From Thalassiosira profunda (lineage: Eukaryota > Bacillariophyta > Thalassiosirophyceae > Thalassiosirales > Thalassiosiraceae), in NCBI GenBank assembly GCA_036939355.1, contig JALLAP010000652.1:1-15824 (forward strand): DNA of 15,824 nucleotides. The letters run 5' to 3'. The translations under genes and the position numbers were made by a program. Positions 14,205 through 15,824 of this stretch are shown one piece after another. The notes under the pieces are model-generated. The model did no database searches and had not been told where the DNA came from. It saw nothing but the letters and a program-made list of their open reading frames with translations. How positions within the stretch are numbered: position 1 is the stretch's first letter; each line of letters starts with the position of its first letter.

Positions 14205-15824
14205 ATGGACCCTGCCCAGCCCAAATCCTCCCGTCGCGAGGCCTCCGTGCGGCGGGTGGGCGGGCGCGCCCTCGTCTTGCTCGGCTGCCTCGCCCCGGCG
14301 TCCGGCTTCGCGCCCCAACCACAACAGTGCACCTCCCCAAAAGTTGCGCGCGGCCCTCGGCTGTTGCGACCTCTGTATCCAGCCCGTCATCGCTGGACAG
14401 CAGGAGGCATGCAGATGTTCCGTGGCGCCTCGGAGCCTCCAGCACGTCGGACGAACCGCGCGCCGCGGCGCCGAGCATCAGCGATATGGAGCGCCTCGAG
14501 ACATTGGCCAATTTGGCCAACGAGGCGCTCGACGCCCACGCCGGCGATATCATGAAGACGTTCAACGCCCGAGTGGGCCTCGTTTCTCCTACCGACGAGG
14601 ACGATTTCCAGGAGAAGTATCTGCGGTTGGGGTTGATTGCCACCGAATCTTGTAAGGACGACCAATTGGTGGCGGCGCTGCCGTTTTACGACACCGACGG
14701 GAGCGGATTGGCGCTGGCCCCGCATTTGGCGACCAAGGTCGTGTACAAGGAGGTGCTGCCGGAGGGATACGACGGGTGGACGGGCGATGTGGGACTGTTG
14801 GCCATGCTGCTGCTGAACGAATTTGCGAGGCTGAACGTCGAGGAAAATGGAGGGGCGAAAGGCATCGATCTACCGAACCGCAAGGAGGGCATTCAATCTC
14901 TGATGGCGGCGTGGGTGGCCACCCTGCCCTCCCCGGAGGAAATGTTTGAGATGCACCCATTGGTGTGGGACGAGGACGACCAGGAGAAATTGCAATCCTC
15001 CTCCACCAAAAAGATTTACCGATTGCTGGACGACATTGATGACGACTCGTCGTGGCTGGACGAGAAGGTGTGGAGCGCGGATCGATCGAAATTTCCCACG
15101 TCGGTGAAGATTCCGGTGGGCGACGAGGTGGAGGAACGGCCGTGCTTCAGCCCCGACGGATTCCGGTACGCGGTGTCGTTGGTGCGATCGCGCTCGTTCT
15201 TCGTCGATGGATCGACGCGGTTGTTGCCCTACCTCGACTTTGCCAACCACGACGATTACGACTCGTACGAATTGACGGGGGGCGGGATTGGCACGCTCTG
15301 GGGATCGGCCAAAGGGGCGCTGTTGAAGTCGGGAAAGAGGCTGAATGCCGGGGACGAGGTTCGGATCTCGTATGGACCCAAGGGACCGGCGGACTACATG
15401 TTGGATCACGGGTTTGTTCCGCCCATGTGCCGAAGCGGAGGGGCGGTCACGGCCGAGCTGTCGTTTGAGGTTGACGATGCCGACCGCTTTCGGGATGACA
15501 AATTGGATGTGCTCGAATATGAAACGTACGACCTTGCGCCAATGGAGCCGCTGCAGACGTTTGATGTCACCGGCGGTCCCGGAGCGACGGGTGAGCCTGA
15601 TCCAGCCATGCTGCAGTTCCTTCGACTGGTCAAGCTGAGCGGAAAGGACGCCTTCCTGCTGGAATCGATATTCCGGAAGGAGATTTGGGGCTTCATGAGC
15701 GAGCCCGTGAGTGAGGATAATGAGAGAGGGGCCACAACCGCGCTGATCGACGCGTGCCAGACGGCCCTGTCGGAGATGGAGGAGGTGGGAGATGCAGGCT
15801 CGACAGAAAAGGATCAGCTGTGTG
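14205..15824 (+). CDS. Plastid-targeted SET-domain protein lysine methyltransferase, Rubisco LSMT type (3' partial)
   Basis: The ATG at 14205 opens a leader with a basic N-terminus, hydrophobic ALVLLGCLAPASG and then F-A-P (residues 22-37). ASG/FAP is the ASAFAP-type cleavage motif of secondary red plastids, so import into the plastid stroma is expected. The catalytic part lies in another frame (ATG codon at 14486, open to the window end), so an intron or single-base error lies between; one phase-compatible GT-AG choice is 14375-14442 (68 nt). The SET part shows ALPFYDTDGSG, the core FRYAVSLVRSRSF, DFANH (the S-adenosylmethionine-binding Asn-His at 15245-15250) and ISYGP with its catalytic-type Tyr (15371-15373). 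From about 15600 an LSMT-type substrate-binding helical region begins (LRLVKLSGKDAFLLE, later EDNERGATTALIDACQTAL). Plant relatives trimethylate Rubisco large subunit and plastid aldolase; the substrate here is unknown. The gene runs past the window. Confidence 0.85.

Noticed and set aside
1..15824. CRISPR arrays, tRNA or rRNA genes
   Set aside because: No regularly spaced repeats, cloverleaf or conserved rRNA segments were seen on reading either strand.

Overview
This window looks like nuclear DNA from a photosynthetic stramenopile, probably a diatom or close relative. Three things point there. The last gene has a bipartite plastid leader with an ASGFAP cleavage motif. A large secreted protein carries RxL processing-like sites and Pro/Thr-rich linkers of the kind known from diatom wall proteins. 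Genes have short GT-AG introns. The species cannot be named from sequence alone. Three single 'n' characters (2051, 9776, 10634) mark draft-assembly joins. Two of them sit between exact 72-bp duplications that look artificial.

Left part, 1-2050, is a graveyard of mobile DNA. It holds palindromes, a strong 35-bp-arm hairpin with several degraded relatives, a 28-bp inverted repeat pair, and the C-terminal zinc-binding domain of a piggyBac-like transposase (minus strand), with a TTAA-CCCTT end-like sequence 455 bp beyond its stop. From 2052 to about 6697 on the minus strand lies a non-LTR retrotransposon. It has an Ala/Pro/Ser-rich ORF1 and a large ORF2 with N-terminal C2H2 zinc fingers, reverse transcriptase (YVDD) and a C-terminal Cys/His knuckle plus restriction-like endonuclease. 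The two reading frames overlap by 25 nt, and neither has an ATG near its start.

Right part, 6852-15824, is host genes. On the plus strand, 6852-8115 is a five-exon TMEM19/DUF92 family membrane protein, with all exon joins in phase. It is followed by a single-exon gene (8378-12180, about 1218 aa once the two artefactual duplications are discounted). That gene encodes a secreted, probably GPI-anchored protein with five four-cysteine modules; the first four begin 6-9 residues after an RxL motif. This is the most novel item here. Convergent to it on the minus strand is a BSD-domain/coiled-coil protein (12306-14021). Divergent from that, a plastid-targeted SET-domain lysine methyltransferase of the Rubisco LSMT type starts at 14205 and runs off the window.

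There is no operon logic. The neighbours that may share control are the divergent BSD/SET pair, which share a 183-bp intergenic region, and the DUF92 gene, whose upstream region is bounded by the retrotransposon.
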